64,000 nucleotides of DNA from Zychaea mexicana. Its lineage: Eukaryota; Mucoromycota; Mucoromycetes; Mucorales; Lichtheimiaceae. A program made the translations under genes and the position numbers. Location of the stretch: positions 62,001-126,000 of the forward strand of contig NW_026516677.1 in NCBI RefSeq assembly GCF_025766255.1. Direction: 5' to 3'. Shown one piece after another: positions 9,780 to 21,534 of the stretch. The notes under the pieces are model-generated. The model saw nothing but the letters and a program-made list of their open reading frames with translations, made no database searches and was not told the origin of the DNA. Position 1 is the stretch's first letter. Every line of letters begins with the position of its first letter.

Positions 9780-10602
9780 CTATTCCATTGCAAGATAGAA
9801 ACGAGTTCCTTTTAAACCACCCTGATACCAGTACCTTCCACTTCTCCGTTTTTATTAAAACCTTCAAAAAAAACCACTTTCTGCACTTTGAAGTTCGCGA
9901 CGCTTGATCTCGTTTCCGGCCGTTTTCCTTTCTATCTCTCTTTTATGTTCCCTCACATATACTGTTTTCTTTCTTTTCTAATCATTACCCTTCGTAGTTT
10001 ATTAACTCCGACGTAGTGTTGAATAAAATTGGACCATTGATGTGGTTGTACTAAAAAAAATTGTTTCTTTAAATTTGGTTAGTCTGAGGATAAAACAAAT
10101 TGGCAATGTGATATCAATTCATTATTTTATAATTTTATTTTATTCTCTCTGTTGAGAACCCTTTTTTTTTTCAAATTATTATTTTGTAACCTCAAGAATA
10201 AGTATGTATATTTATCCCACAATATTAAATATCAAATAAGTAGTATATGTTATATTGACCCAATCAATAAAGCCTTTTATATCAAATAAAATTCAAAACC
10301 AGATCACCATATCCCCTACAAAAAAAAAGATGTGAGGTTTAAGCATTTTATTATTGTCAAGCAACCTTTTTAATCCTTTTTTATTTTTTTTTCTTAAAAC
10401 CATCTGAAGGTCCATCATATAAAAACGCGCAAGTAAGCACATTTGCTCTTCACGATTCGTAGGAATATTGATCTAATTAGAATTTTAAGATAGGTCTGAG
10501 ACATGAAGAAACAAAAATGTGTTGCGTAGAAGCGGAATCGGATACTTGATTTATAAAGCTAAGTATTATATTTCGTGACAAAAAAAAGCATGTTGGCAAG
10601 TT
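9780..10602. other. Non-coding tail and leader between units 1 and 2
   Basis: AT-rich, poly-A/T-rich sequence with no credible reading frame. Bases 9780-10330 recur at 21535-22077 and 10332-10590 recur at 2553-2811 and 22078-22334. A TATA-like CATATAAAAACGCG lies near 10417, with no gene I can attach to it. Confidence 0.7.
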
Positions 10603-10835
10603 GTGACAAGAAAAACAGGTTGGTAAACTACACATGAACCCTGCCCTTCGCCGGAGAAAGTTTCTGGTGGCCTTACAGCAATTGCTGTTCCCGCCGGATG
10701 TGGGAGTTGTAGTTTGTTAATATGGGGAAGAAGACCTGGTTGAACCCTGCCCTTCGCCGGAGAAAGTTTCTGGTAGCCTTATAGCAATTGCTGTTCCCAC
10801 CAGATGTGGGAAGTGGTCTTCTTCTCTCTTGTCAC
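10603..10835. ncRNA. Candidate structured RNA: two 72-nt cores in nested stems, unit 2
   Basis: Two near-identical 72-nt cores (10634-10705 and 10741-10812) each sit between their own complementary arms. The first has AAACTACA (10625-10632) with TGTAGTTT (10708-10715). The second has GAAGAAGACC (10727-10736) with GGTCTTCTTC (10815-10824). The pair is closed by GTGACAAGA (10603-10611) with TCTTGTCAC (10827-10835). The arms differ in sequence while the cores are conserved, as expected of structured RNA. Inside the core, ACAGCAATTGCTGT and CTGGTGG/CCGCCGG can pair. Either strand could be the transcript. No known RNA family is recognised. A DNA foldback role is the alternative. Confidence 0.5.
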
Positions 10836-12105
10836 TAATCAAGTAACATACATATAGATACAAAGTCTAATATCATCTACCTTTTCTTCTTTTGTCTACG
10901 CGTAGAATCATTGGACACTTTGTGTGATGGCGTCACGAACAAGGAATCTTCTGGCTGAATAAAAAATACACAAGGGCGTGACCATAATTATGTTCAGCAA
11001 TAGAGGTCCATGAACCAATGGATTGAATATTTTTTAAAACCTATATGATTGATACACGACAGTAGCTTCAATATATGGTGTCTTTTTCTCTCTCTTTATG
11101 TTATAAATCATAATAATAATACCCAACAATACACATATATTTTAATTTACACGCAAAGCCCAAAATTCCCTATCTTTATTATTCTTTCTCCTTTGTATGA
11201 CATATATGCTATGTGCCAATAATAATAAAACCAGATTAAATATAAATTATCGCCGTAGCCCTGTCATTTGAACAAGAGAAAACCAGTCAGTAACAGAGCC
11301 AAATTATTACATAAAGGAAACAACAACACAGTCTTGCCCAAGGAGAATATATATATGGACCATATAGCAAGCAAGAACTTCATTAAGAAAGGCTGTCTAA
11401 CACCCCTTGCTATATAACAGCAACTGTATATACAGGTTTGGAAGGAGCACTCTATGTGAACTTTGCGTATATTATATTATATGATTCTTGGAGGTGCTTG
11501 TAGGGGGTATTGAAAGAAAATGACGTTGGCGAAAGAACCTTTGATAATGGATAACGCCATTATGCACAAGACACCGGAAGTGAAGAAGGCAGTTGCAAAA
11601 CAAGGCTTTGAAATATTGTATCTTCCTTAATCATACTGTCGAAACTCAAGGCGTGTGTCAAACGCGACTTACTCACATCGGGTGATACTTTGCTACTAAG
11701 AATCATGTCCTCTACTGGCCAGATCATTGCTCAAGACTATTAGGGTTGAATTAGGCACTCTCTTTCGTTTGTGCCTCATTGTTTTGATGGAGAGAGAATG
11801 TTGTAGTTTTTTTTTCATATTTCTATATGTTTTTTTTTCTAAATAAATCGTGAAGTTTACAACATAAAAGTAAAAAGGAATTGTGATCTGTTATGTTAAC
11901 ATCCAACAATTATGAAAATTACACCCGCCAGCGTAATTTTTAACTACTGCCAATCACATAAAATTGCAACGCCAAAGCCAAAAATTCGCACCGCTATGAT
12001 GGGAAAATACCCCCCGCTAATCATTAGAAAAAATCCTATAAGCCGATATATTTTAATACAATATTAACCAAAAACGATATATATTAATCCTATCCATCAA
12101 CGCTC
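10836..12105. other. Non-coding segment with further short inverted repeats
   Basis: No credible gene. Several hairpin-prone inverted repeats occur, for example ATATAGCAAG (11362-11371) with CTTGCTATAT (11406-11415), and ATAATGG/CCATTAT near 11545. The segment recurs at 22583-23873 with a few per cent differences. Confidence 0.6.
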
Positions 12106-12705
12106 GTGGACCTCTACAAAAAAAACAGAAACACCAAAAAAAACAAATCCCAACTTATTCGCTATCTCTGTAAGCAACACCCTCACATCATTACCCTACA
12201 AGAAACGCATGCTCAAGACGCCGAAGTAGAACAACGACTACATCAGCAGTTTTGCGCCACACAATCATTCTGGACCAAAGATTGCAGCATTGTCTCTCTC
12301 TGTCCCGACATCCAGCTCACACGTATTACTATCCTCAACGACTCGCGCCATCTACTTGTCCGGGTTGAACATAAACAAAACGATTTTACATCCTTTTATA
12401 TTGTAACCATCTATGCACCATCATCGACCAATACAGCACGACGACGGTTTTTTGCAACATTTTATAATTCACGACTCCTCAGCAGTCAACACCCTTATCG
12501 CCAACGGATGGTTATTATAGCTATAGACGACCCGACTACCGTTAAAATGTACCGATTGAACGGCACACACTTCTGTAAGAGGACTTCATCAACTGCCTCA
12601 ATCCAACATCACCAGAAGTTCTTTTCCCTACCTTCAGTCGGAGCGACTCATTTCTATCAACGATCGATTACATACTTGCTTCACCCGTATTCACTAATAC
12701 CGTGA
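12106..12705 (+). pseudogene. LINE-type (APE) endonuclease fragment, unit 2
   Basis: A 199-codon open frame contains IITLQETHAQ, the Glu-bearing motif of apurinic-type endonucleases of non-LTR retrotransposons, and later the FYIVTIYAPSS motif. The following GDFN-type motif is not recognisable (the frame reads MVIIAIDDPT), and no reverse transcriptase follows: a MITE begins at 12826. Known: this enzyme nicks target DNA to prime reverse transcription. Here it is a fragment without partner domains, certainly non-functional as a retrotransposon. The listed start is only the open-frame limit; no start codon can be chosen. Confidence 0.7.
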
Positions 12706-12825
12706 AGACCAGGGACGTCTCATATGTGGCACCCCGCTGGACGCCGCAGATGCCATACATGCGATACAAACTTATATGGACCTTTAAAAAATTTACACCG
12801 AACCCCTTCTTGTATCTCTCTTACT

Positions 12826-13260
12826 GGGCAGGTCTATTTGGGGCAGTTCTATTTGCACACCCCCTCATACACACCCCCAGTCACACCCAGGTAGGATTTC
12901 CGTTACACACACCCCACTGACATTTCTTCTGTGCACACCCCCTCACACCCTTATGACTGAAAATTGTGCAAAATATTTGAGTAAAACAACTACACATTGT
13001 ATATGATGACATACAATAAGCAGGTGTTTCTATCAATTCATGGGGGTGGAAAAATGGCCTCTGGGCAAAAGGGGGTAGTCAGCTAAATTGAAAGTTAGCA
13101 ACGTTAGTGACTAACTCTGGTTTTGAAAACTGCTAATTTTAGCAAATAAATGGATTTAGCGGGCAATTTTTAGCAGGGAATTCTGTGCGCCAGTGGTGCG
13201 GAAATCCTACCCGGGTGTGACTGGGGGTGTGCATGAGGGGGTGTGTAAATAGACCTGCCC
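12826..13260. mobile_element. MITE with 60-bp terminal inverted repeats, complete copy
   Basis: The left end reads GGGCAGGTCTATTT and the right end is its reverse complement. The inverted repeats extend about 60 bp through a distinctive CACACCCCC / GGGGGTGTG track, and the left arm has an extra 17-bp partial duplication. There is no coding capacity. I see no clear target duplication, so the superfamily is not assigned. It truncates the LINE endonuclease fragment on its left. Confidence 0.8.
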
Positions 13261-13381
13261 ATAAATTCATTCCTTTTGAATCTTAAAAAAAAAAAACTTG
13301 ACTTTAACTTTACCTAATTTCAACAACTTCTTCCAGTTTATATACCTTATTTTTTCGTGATTTACAAGATCTATTGTTCGC

Positions 13382-15658
13382 ATGGAAACCATCAATACAA
13401 AATTTTTCCAAACTACTTTTACCGAAGAAGTTGTACGCGATTTACATTTAAGAGGTAACTCAAATCATGTAAGAAGTGTATTACTTCAACTCGAAAAACA
13501 TACATACAATCGTTTTATTTATTTTACCTCTGTAGACTTTTGGCTTTTGGAAGAGCCCTGTCACTGGACTCTCACGCACTATTTAGAAAGCCTGGTAAAA
13601 CTTGACCCAGCCGTTTCCAACCGAAATGCGTCAATTCGCATCCGTCATGACGCTAAAATAATTCAAGAGCATGTGGTAGCTGGCACTGTGGCTGAAACGA
13701 TGGTTACAGCTATTGTAAATTACCCAACTGTAAGTATAATTATAGGATAATATTAGAATTCGCTTGCATTATACAGTATGCTCACCGTAGTTGTTTTATA
13801 GAACGCTCGAGGTAAAAAAATATTTCAAGAATACTTCAAACACCATACTACACCAATAGGAATTGCGGCGATGAATTTTGAAACACAAAAAGTATGCCTA
13901 TTGTTCAATAGTTACAGGCAAGATCGAGGTAAAATTTGTTCTAACATAAATTTGTAGTCACGGTTACGAAGCATAATGTCGCAAGTAATAGCTGATGAAG
14001 AAGAAATTAATATGCGTAAACGAAATTATGGAGAGAGCTCGGGCAATAGTAGTAAAATTGAGTAAAAAAAAGTACGAATTGATAATAATAATATCGAAGG
14101 AGAAGAAGATGACAACAAAGAAAAATGCATTTGGACTGAATGGAAAGAATTCCTGGGCAATCCAGATAATACGTCACATTTAATTCAATTGAGGTAAACA
14201 GAAACAATTTCACTTTCCCCACTTTATAGTGACTTCACTATTAAAACTCACCAGGTTATATTCGTTTTATTTCATAAACTTGATGTAACATGTTTTACTT
14301 ATTGAGAATCATGCCATTAACTAGTCTGGAAAAGCATAATGTAATCTGGTGTGGAAAGTTGGTACGACGTCGAAGCTGCTATTCAGCAGAACTTTATGAA
14401 AAAACAAACGAAGAAGTAAGCAGTATAAAACTTGAAAGCGTTGACTTGTGCTTACTTGATTTTGTAAGTGACGTGACAGATGCGGTATGTATCCATTAAT
14501 AGAGGGAGAATACATGAAAAAGATAATAACTGATATTTTATTAGACATCCCGCCAGGTTATGGAAGACACCATAGAAAAGCTTAATCGCCTAGAACTTGA
14601 CGATGTTAAATTGGTTTCAGAACAGAAATTTATTAGTAGCATACTTTCAACATTGTAAGTGTACACTATCGAGTTCTTACGCAACTATAAGAGGCTTACG
14701 GATCATTATTGTTTCCTACAAATTTTAGTGCCGAAGAAGTGTATGTTAACGTGGGAGTAGAAGTGTTGCAAAAATCCGAAACAATTTACAGATATTACAT
14801 ATTTGATCCTTGTCTTAAAAACGTTGCCAAGTATCTTCGTCGCACTGGATACAAAATTACGTTTTTACCTGGTGAAATTGAATTGAATGCGATCACCAAA
14901 CAGTTACAACAATCTGGAATGAAAGATGGCCGGTATCATTACAACGCAGATGGAGTGCTTCGTGCTGATGAATTTTTAAACATGGAAATTCTCTTAACTG
15001 AAGTCTCAAACGGTTATGGAAGTAACAACAGTGGAAAGTCTAGTTTTGATCATTACAAGGCTATGTTTGGAATGCTTGCTATGTTACGAACATTAGCTCA
15101 AAAATATTCAAAGGCATCATTTAACACATTCCAAAAATTAAAGGTGCATTTTTTACATGGACATGGTAAGCAAAACGACTGTTATCGTTTTTCGTATGTT
15201 CCATATTAATTTTTATATTGACTTTTCATTTTGTATTTAGGTTATGCAATTCGTCATTGGAGTATGTCAGTCTAGGCACCGAGTGTTTTTGTTATGCATA
15301 AAGAACAATGTGTTGAAGTACCTGTCAACTTTTCCGAAAAAAACGAGCTTTTGGTTCCATTTATAGAATTTTATTCAACTGTTGCTGTAAGTAGTATAAA
15401 ACGAAGAAATGGAAGAAGTAATCAATCTCACTCAATATAATTATTATTGCATAACTTTAGGCTGGCTGTGCAGAAACTGTAGATATCATGGTATTACTAA
15501 AGGCGGAGCATGTTGCAGCTTCACGAAAAAAGTGCAAAACAACATCTCTTACAAGTATTGTTGATCCCGTGATTGTAAGACTCAACGAAGGAAAGCACAT
15601 GACAATTGTTGCTGATGAAGGTCCCATGAGCGTACCAGGAAGTCCCGATCATGACTAG
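13382..15658 (+). pseudogene. Unknown-family spliced gene, unit 2 copy
   Basis: Nearly identical copy of the pseudogene at 3171-5447, with the same exon borders and the same internal TAA (14063-14065) and TAG (15273-15275) stops. The few differences are mostly transitions, for example aagtatacac to aagtgtacac after the donor near 14655. Element copy B lies 255 bp downstream, as copy A does in unit 1. No independent function can be inferred. Confidence 0.65.
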
Positions 15659-16118
15659 TGAATTCAATATGACATTTCTTGTTTTATGATCTATATTTTC
15701 ATGAATGTAAAAAAAAATAAACATTTTTATAAAGGGCTGATAGTGGGCTGGTGAATTTGATGGAGTATTGTGATATTATTGTTAGTCTATCCTTCTCCAG
15801 TTTCTAGCCATCTAATTATTTCTTGTATTCTTTATAGGATTTAGTCTGTACACTGGTGATTCATCTTTGACCAAGTTCCTCCCGATATTGACTGCATTTG
15901 TTCCAACATTTAGGCGTCCTACTATTAGTTGTCTAACCAATTATAATCTACTAGCTGTAATATAGATAATAAAATTGCTATGACCGGTATAACCATCAGT
16001 GGCCGAATTAATTATTAATTTACAATAAAAATAATAAAAATTGAATTTTTTTATTTATATTAGTAGCCTCATGAGAAAAAAAAGAGCGATTGTTTAAAGT
16101 ACATAACAACAAATAAAA

Positions 16119-17604
16119 ATGAACACAACACAACACACTGAACAACTCGATATTGAAATTAAAAATTTAATTGATAATGAATGGACTTTTCTTGATAAAT
16201 CTTGGCCTGAAATGCAACATAGATTTAATCATAGAACAGCTATTAAAGATATGAAGAATAATACAATAAATGATATAAAGGATGTATTACTTAATAGATT
16301 TGGATTTATACCTGTATTTTATTTTCTTACAGTTTTATATGGAAATATTGAATATCCAGGGCTATACCGCGAGATTGAAAAAGGACTTGCATTATTATAT
16401 CATATGGTATCAGGTGTATCAGGAAAGGATATGCATACTGTTATGCCATATGCGACATTTTATGATTTATATAAGCGGTTCTGGATTACTAACTATAATG
16501 AATTGAATAAAAAGGTAAAACAAGATCTAGACAGTATGTTCTCATCACCACGTATTCGCACTCTATCAGCAATAATAAACAATCCAGATGGTTTTAAGAA
16601 TGTTACACTATTTATTGATGGACATGATAATAAAATAAAGTATTATAAACCAAATGAGTCACATTCACAGTTATATTCATATAAATTAAAAGGGCCAGCT
16701 GTACATACACAAGTTATACAGGATATGAATGAAATAATTACACATGTTTCAGTATCTGAAAAATGTGCTATCGGAAATGATGGTACTATGTTTATTAATA
16801 TGAAACTATATTAAAAAATAAGTGAGGCAGATTGTTTAGGAATGGATGGTGGATATAACTTATTTATACAAAAGTTTAAAGATAATGCGACAGATGCCGG
16901 ATATAGTTTTTATGATCGTAATTTTTTTACATCCCATAAGAAAAGAACCAGGACAAAAGTTAACAATCAATGAGACATACTTTAATAACAAGTTTGGATC
17001 ATTTCGTTTAGCAATAGAAGCACAGTTCTCTATGTTAGGCTCTAAATTTGAACGATTTAATAATAATCGTGCAGCATTGCAAATAACCGATATAAGATAT
17101 TATAATATTCAGTTTCGTGTTGCTTGTATTCTTACTAATATATGGCGATTTGTAAATAAGTATAATATAGAGGTACAACCATATCATAAATTATGGTATG
17201 GAAAAAATTTTGAATTCCTAAGTAAGAAAAACAAACTTGACTTAGTATTTTCAAATGAGCAAAAAGTAAATACTGAATATAACGAAATGGTTGACATGCA
17301 GCAGAAATTTCTACAGCTTAACATTAATCAATCAATAGATATGGCTATAGATAGTGAGGACGAAACTGAAAATAATACATCTAAACGCAAGAGAAAAAAT
17401 CAAAGAGAACAGAGAAATATAGAACATAGTAATTCATATGAAATTGAGAAGATTGTAGGACATGTGTATACTGATAATAAGTACATATTTGAGGTTAAGT
17501 GGGTTGGATATAGTGTAAAGGATAATAGTTGGTTAACAGTTGATAAGTTTAATTCCCGGGAAATGCTACATGAATATATGGCCACACATGGTATTCAGCT
17601 CTAA
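16119..17604 (+). pseudogene. PIF/Harbinger-like DDE transposase with chromodomain, copy B
   Basis: Practically identical to the copy at 5908-7393: same DDE residues, same TAA (16812-16814), same seven-T run with frame change (16922-16928) and same chromodomain. The shared lesions show either that the element was already defective in this gene when the unit was duplicated, or that the stop and T-run are tolerated in some way such as recoding, which I think is unlikely. Confidence 0.85.
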
Positions 17605-18348
17605 ATTAATTTCTTACTTATTTGCTTATTAAAAAATTTCATATTGAAACTGACTGCATCAACTTTTCGTTTACTTGCCCAATTATATTTATGTTTTATG
17701 CATTCATTAGTTATACTTGTACTTATATTAGTATCTGTTGATTTATTTTTGACGTCAGTTTCTTTTGTTATATCTATATCATCTATTATAGCCTGTTTTA
17801 TATCCTTATGCTTTTCAAAATATTCTTTTGGCTGTATTTCTTCTACTATTTGCTTGTTTCTCCGTTTATTTTTAATGTGTCTTTTTTTCTTTTTACGTTT
17901 TGGTATATTATTTGGTATGTTGCAGTCACTGCTTTTCTCTGATTCAGATGTACTTACATCTATGTATTTATGTTTCTCTATATCTTCTGGTGGGTTTTCC
18001 CAATCAGTAGTATCATTTACAACATCATCACATTTTATATCATTAAACACATCTTCCCAATGCCTACAATCTACTGATGATGGTACCTTTACAGTTGACC
18101 ATCCTCTATTATTTTGTTGAGGCGGATTATGTTGTTTATTGTTCTGTGTATTATTACTATTATGTTTTTCTTCTCGTTCCTTCATCATATTCTTCTGTGT
18201 CAGCTAATTCTTGTAGTTCCTCTACTGTTTTATCCATCGGTGTATATTTTTTAATATCATCCTGACCACTATTATGTGCATAACGGATAAATGTATGCTG
18301 ATCTTGGTATTCGTTTTCGAATTCACCTTTGTATAAGTCCTCATACAT
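17601..18348 (-). pseudogene. Accessory frame(s) downstream of Rep, copy B
   Basis: Same as 7390-8137: frames 18348-18160 and 18188-17601, with the same overlap and the same basic block. I see no sequence difference that changes the frames. Function unknown. Confidence 0.5.
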
Positions 18349-18359
18349 ATCTATGTTTT

Positions 18360-19712
18360 CTAATATATGAATTTATTTTCATAATCCTTCACCTTCATTG
18401 TGTATGGATTCCATATTATATGACCTTTACGGTTCTTATCAACATAGATAATATATAAACGATTGAGCGTTGGCTCTAACTCATATACTGATTTGTTTTT
18501 GTATAACATGTGCGGCATATAGTTACTATTCAGTATTATTGGCATATTTTTCTTTTTAGTTATTGACTTTGTGAATTTGCCATCAAGTTTTAACCGTGTT
18601 CCTTCTAACATTTGGTTTAAAAATGTTAATTTGAAATCAGAACCTGTTTCTTCATTATACATAAAATCATAATCATCATCCTTATAATCTGACCAATCAT
18701 TTTCTTTATTCATTAGATATGCTCGATGGCCACCTTGTTCTAATACATCAATGTTATATGTCTTACCTATATTTGATGGACCTACAATCCAGTATTGTGG
18801 TATCTTATTTTTGCCACCAAACATTGTTTCAATACCAAACATAGACCACATATGTAATTTATTTCCAGGGTTATTTTCCATATCTGCATCATGAAAGTAA
18901 GAATTTAAATTTGATTTTACAGTATCATATTTCTATAGCAATTCTGGATATATTTTGGTAGCCTTCCACATATTAAGCTGCTTAGTAATTAATTGATATC
19001 CAAGTAACTGTTGGTGCATTTTTCTGGTCTTAACTTCATAATTTGGATCCATATTATAACAAATATAATCTTTTCCTTTCATACAGTAGCTAATGGACTT
19101 TTGTGGATTACCACCTGGTTTAATATTTGGAGTAACACCATCGATAGTAAAGAATTTACGTGCTGTTTTTGTGTCGAACCGCTCATTCATTTGTATCCAT
19201 ATATGACCATGTTTCTCACCAGTTTCTGGTGCAATTTCATCACATGCAATTGCCTTTTCAATTCGATAACCAATACGTTCATGTTTTATAAACCATTCCA
19301 TGATTTGCTCTTTTGTTAAATGGAAGTCCTTACAAATATATGTGAACAGCCCTTTAGTGTTTTGGAATTGGAATTCTTTACCGCCCTGCGAGGAATCTGC
19401 ACCAGAGGTGTTACCCTCTAACATTGCATCGGAAAATTGAGGATTTGAGGATTTGAGGAATCTCACATATTCTCGAATTCTTCCAACTATTTTATTGCGT
19501 GTATTATTTTTAGTTTTTTTATCAACTTTAGCCTGTGTAAGGTCTTTTTCGAGTTCTGACCTCAGTTATGTGACAAGAGGTTCATACTCAATATGCTGAT
19601 GGTTTTCAGCAAGGTGTTTTGCTCTTTCAATTAAGAGTGTCAATGTAACTCCTAAAATAGGAACAAATTCAGCCATAATGGCTAAGAATGCGAGAAGGTT
19701 GAGTTGGTTCAT
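18360..19712 (-). pseudogene. CRESS-type Rep (HUH endonuclease + SF3 helicase), copy B, two nonsense codons
   Basis: Start ATG at 19712. The HUH motifs (HGHIWIQ, YCMKGKDY) and helicase motifs match copy A, and the endonuclease-helicase junction has no 10-bp duplication. Two stops are specific to this copy: TAA at 19566-19568 (Gln in copy A) in the N-terminal helix region, and TAG at 18933-18935 (Trp in copy A) between the domains. The first 85 or so codons differ strongly from copy A while keeping the same hydrophobic and helical pattern (MAEF, PILG, LTLLIERAKHLAE), so this segment was under protein constraint while diverging and was later brought together with the common backbone. Confidence 0.88.
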
Positions 19713-19965
19713 GTCGATTGTTGAAGTAATAAAAATAAAAAATATAACAAATATATTTTGCTTTATATTCTGTGGTATTATTTTTATATTAAAAAAAAAA
19801 ATTCAATTTTTATTTTTTTAAAAAATTTAAATGTATGCATGCCAAGACATTCATGCATGATTTATTTCAATAAAAATTAGTTTGGCTATCCTGACATATC
19901 TTAGCTAATTAGTCATCTAGGGTTACTAGACCACATTAAAATCATCATAACTATGGCCGGTCCCC

Positions 19966-21270
19966 GAAAGTTGGTACGACGTCGAAGCTGCTATTCAGCA
20001 GAACTTTATGAAAAAACAAACGAAGAAGTAAGCAGTATAAAACTTGAAAGCGTTGACTTGCGCTTACTTGATTTTGTAAGTGACGTGACAGATGTGGTAT
20101 GTATCTATTAATAGAGGGAGAATACATGAAAAAGATAATAACTGATATTTTATTAGACATCCCGCCAGGTTATGGAAGACACCATAGAAAAGCTTAATCG
20201 CCTAGAACTTGACGATGTTAAATTGGTTTCAGAACAGAAATTTATTAGTAGCATACTTTCAACATTGTAAGTGTACACTATCGAGTTCTTACGCAACTAT
20301 AAGAGGCTTACGGATCATTATTGTTTCCTACAAATTTTAGTGCCGAAGAAGTGTATGTTAACGTGGGAGTAGAAGTGTTGCAAAAATCCGAAACAATTTA
20401 CAGATATTACATATTTGATCCTTGTCTTAAAAACGTTGCCAAGTATCTTCGTCGCACTGGATACAAAATTACGTTTTTACCTAGTGAAATTGAATTGAAT
20501 GCGATCACCAAACAGTTACAACAATCTGGAATGAAAGATGGCCGGTATCATTACAACGCAGATGGAGTGCTTCGTGCTGATGAATTTTTAAACATGGAAA
20601 TTCTCTTAACTGAAGTCTCAAACGGTTATGGAAGTAACAACAGTGGAAAGTCTAGTTTTGATCATTACAAGGCTATGTTTGGAATGCTTGCTATGTTACG
20701 AACATTAGCTCAAAAATATTCAAAGGCATCATTTAACACATTCCAAAAATTAAAGGTGCATTTTTTACATGGACATGGTAAGCAAAACGACTGTTATCGT
20801 TTTTCGTATATTCCATATTAATTTTTATATTGACTTTTTATTTTGTATTTAGGTTATGCAATTCGTCATTGGAGTATGTCAGTCTAGGCACCGAGTGTTT
20901 TTGTTATGCATAAAGAACAATGTGTTGAAGTACCTGTCAACTTTTCCGAAAAAAACGAGCTTTTGGTTCCATTTATAGAATTTTATTCAACTGTTGCTGT
21001 AAGTAGTATAAAACGAAGAAATGGAAGAAGTAATCAATCTCACTCAATATAATTATTATTGCATAACTTTAGGCTGGCTGTGCAGAAACTGTAGATATCA
21101 TGGTATTACTAAAGGCGGAGCATGTTGTAGCTTCACGAAAAAAGTGCAAAACAACATCTCTTACAAGTATTGTTGATCCCGTGATTGTAAGACTCAACGA
21201 AGGAAAGCACATGACAATTGTTGCTGATGAAGGTCCCATGAGCGTACCAGGAAGTCCCGATCATGACTAG
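19966..21270 (+). pseudogene. Unknown-family gene, unit 3 copy, 5'-truncated
   Basis: Starts abruptly at GAAAGTTGGTACG, matching base 4143 of the first copy, directly against the right end of element copy B. The promoter and about the first 970 bp are missing. The conserved 166-residue exon (about 20342-20775) is intact in frame and differs from the others by G-to-S near residue 55 and V-to-I near its end. The TAG stop before the last two exons is shared with the other copies. Confidence 0.65.
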
Positions 21271-21531
21271 TGAATTCAATATGACATTTCTTGTTTTATG
21301 ATCTATATTTTCATAAATGTAAAAAAAAATAAACATTTTTATAAAGGGCTGATAGTGGGCTGGTGAATTTGATGGAGTATTGTGATATTATTGTTAGTCT
21401 ATCCTTCTCCAGTTTCCAGCCATCTAATTATTTCTTGTATTCTTTATAGGATTTGGTCTACACACTGGCGATTCATCTTTGACCAAGTTCCTCCCAATAT
21501 TGACCACATTTGTTCCAACATTTACTATTCT

Positions 21532-21534
21532 ATT
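21532..21534. other. Empty insertion site of the Rep/DDE element
   Basis: In unit 3 the sequence runs CCAACATTTACTATTC without the 4-kb element, while the flanks on both sides match those of copy A (left 5640-5701, right 9777 onward). It gives the pre-insertion state, or a precise excision. Confidence 0.9.

Larger units (their letters stand above)
2553..10330. repeat. Array unit 1 (internally deleted, carries Rep/DDE element copy A)
   Basis: First of three head-to-tail units. It starts at gtgaggttt (2553), which matches 10332 and 22078. Bases 2553-2812 match 10332-10592. Then 2.43 kb present in unit 2 (10591-13022) is missing, and 2813-9776 matches 13023-19965 with a constant offset of about 10.21 kb and near identity. 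Bases 9777-10330 match the tail of unit 3 (21532-22077). It contains part of the MITE, the unknown-family pseudogene and element copy A. Confidence 0.9.
10331..19965. repeat. Array unit 2 (most complete, carries element copy B)
   Basis: Second unit: leader (10331-10590), structured non-coding segment and LINE fragment (10591-12825), MITE (12826-13260), unknown-family pseudogene (13382-15658) and element copy B (15913-19965). It stops exactly at the right end of the element, so the 0.55-kb tail seen in units 1 and 3 is absent here. Confidence 0.9.
15913..19965. mobile_element. Composite DDE-transposase + CRESS-Rep element, copy B (4053 bp)
   Basis: Same position in unit 2 as copy A in unit 1, with the same left TTA (15910-15912). 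The left part, to about 19455, is about 99% identical to copy A. A tract of about 285 bp (19458-19742) is only about 70% identical, and the last 220 bp are intermediate. The right end GGCCGGTCCCC is followed by pseudogene sequence (GAAAGTTGG) and not TTA, so the right target duplication and unit tail are missing. Confidence 0.9.

Noticed and set aside
10634..10812. tRNA genes or a tRNA-derived SINE, suggested by GGTTGAACCCTGCCC
   Set aside because: No cloverleaf or usable A and B boxes can be placed. The arms and cores fit a different structure.
12702..12920. Open frame rich in HTPSHT repeats
   Set aside because: It lies across the MITE terminal repeat and arises from the CACACCCCC track.
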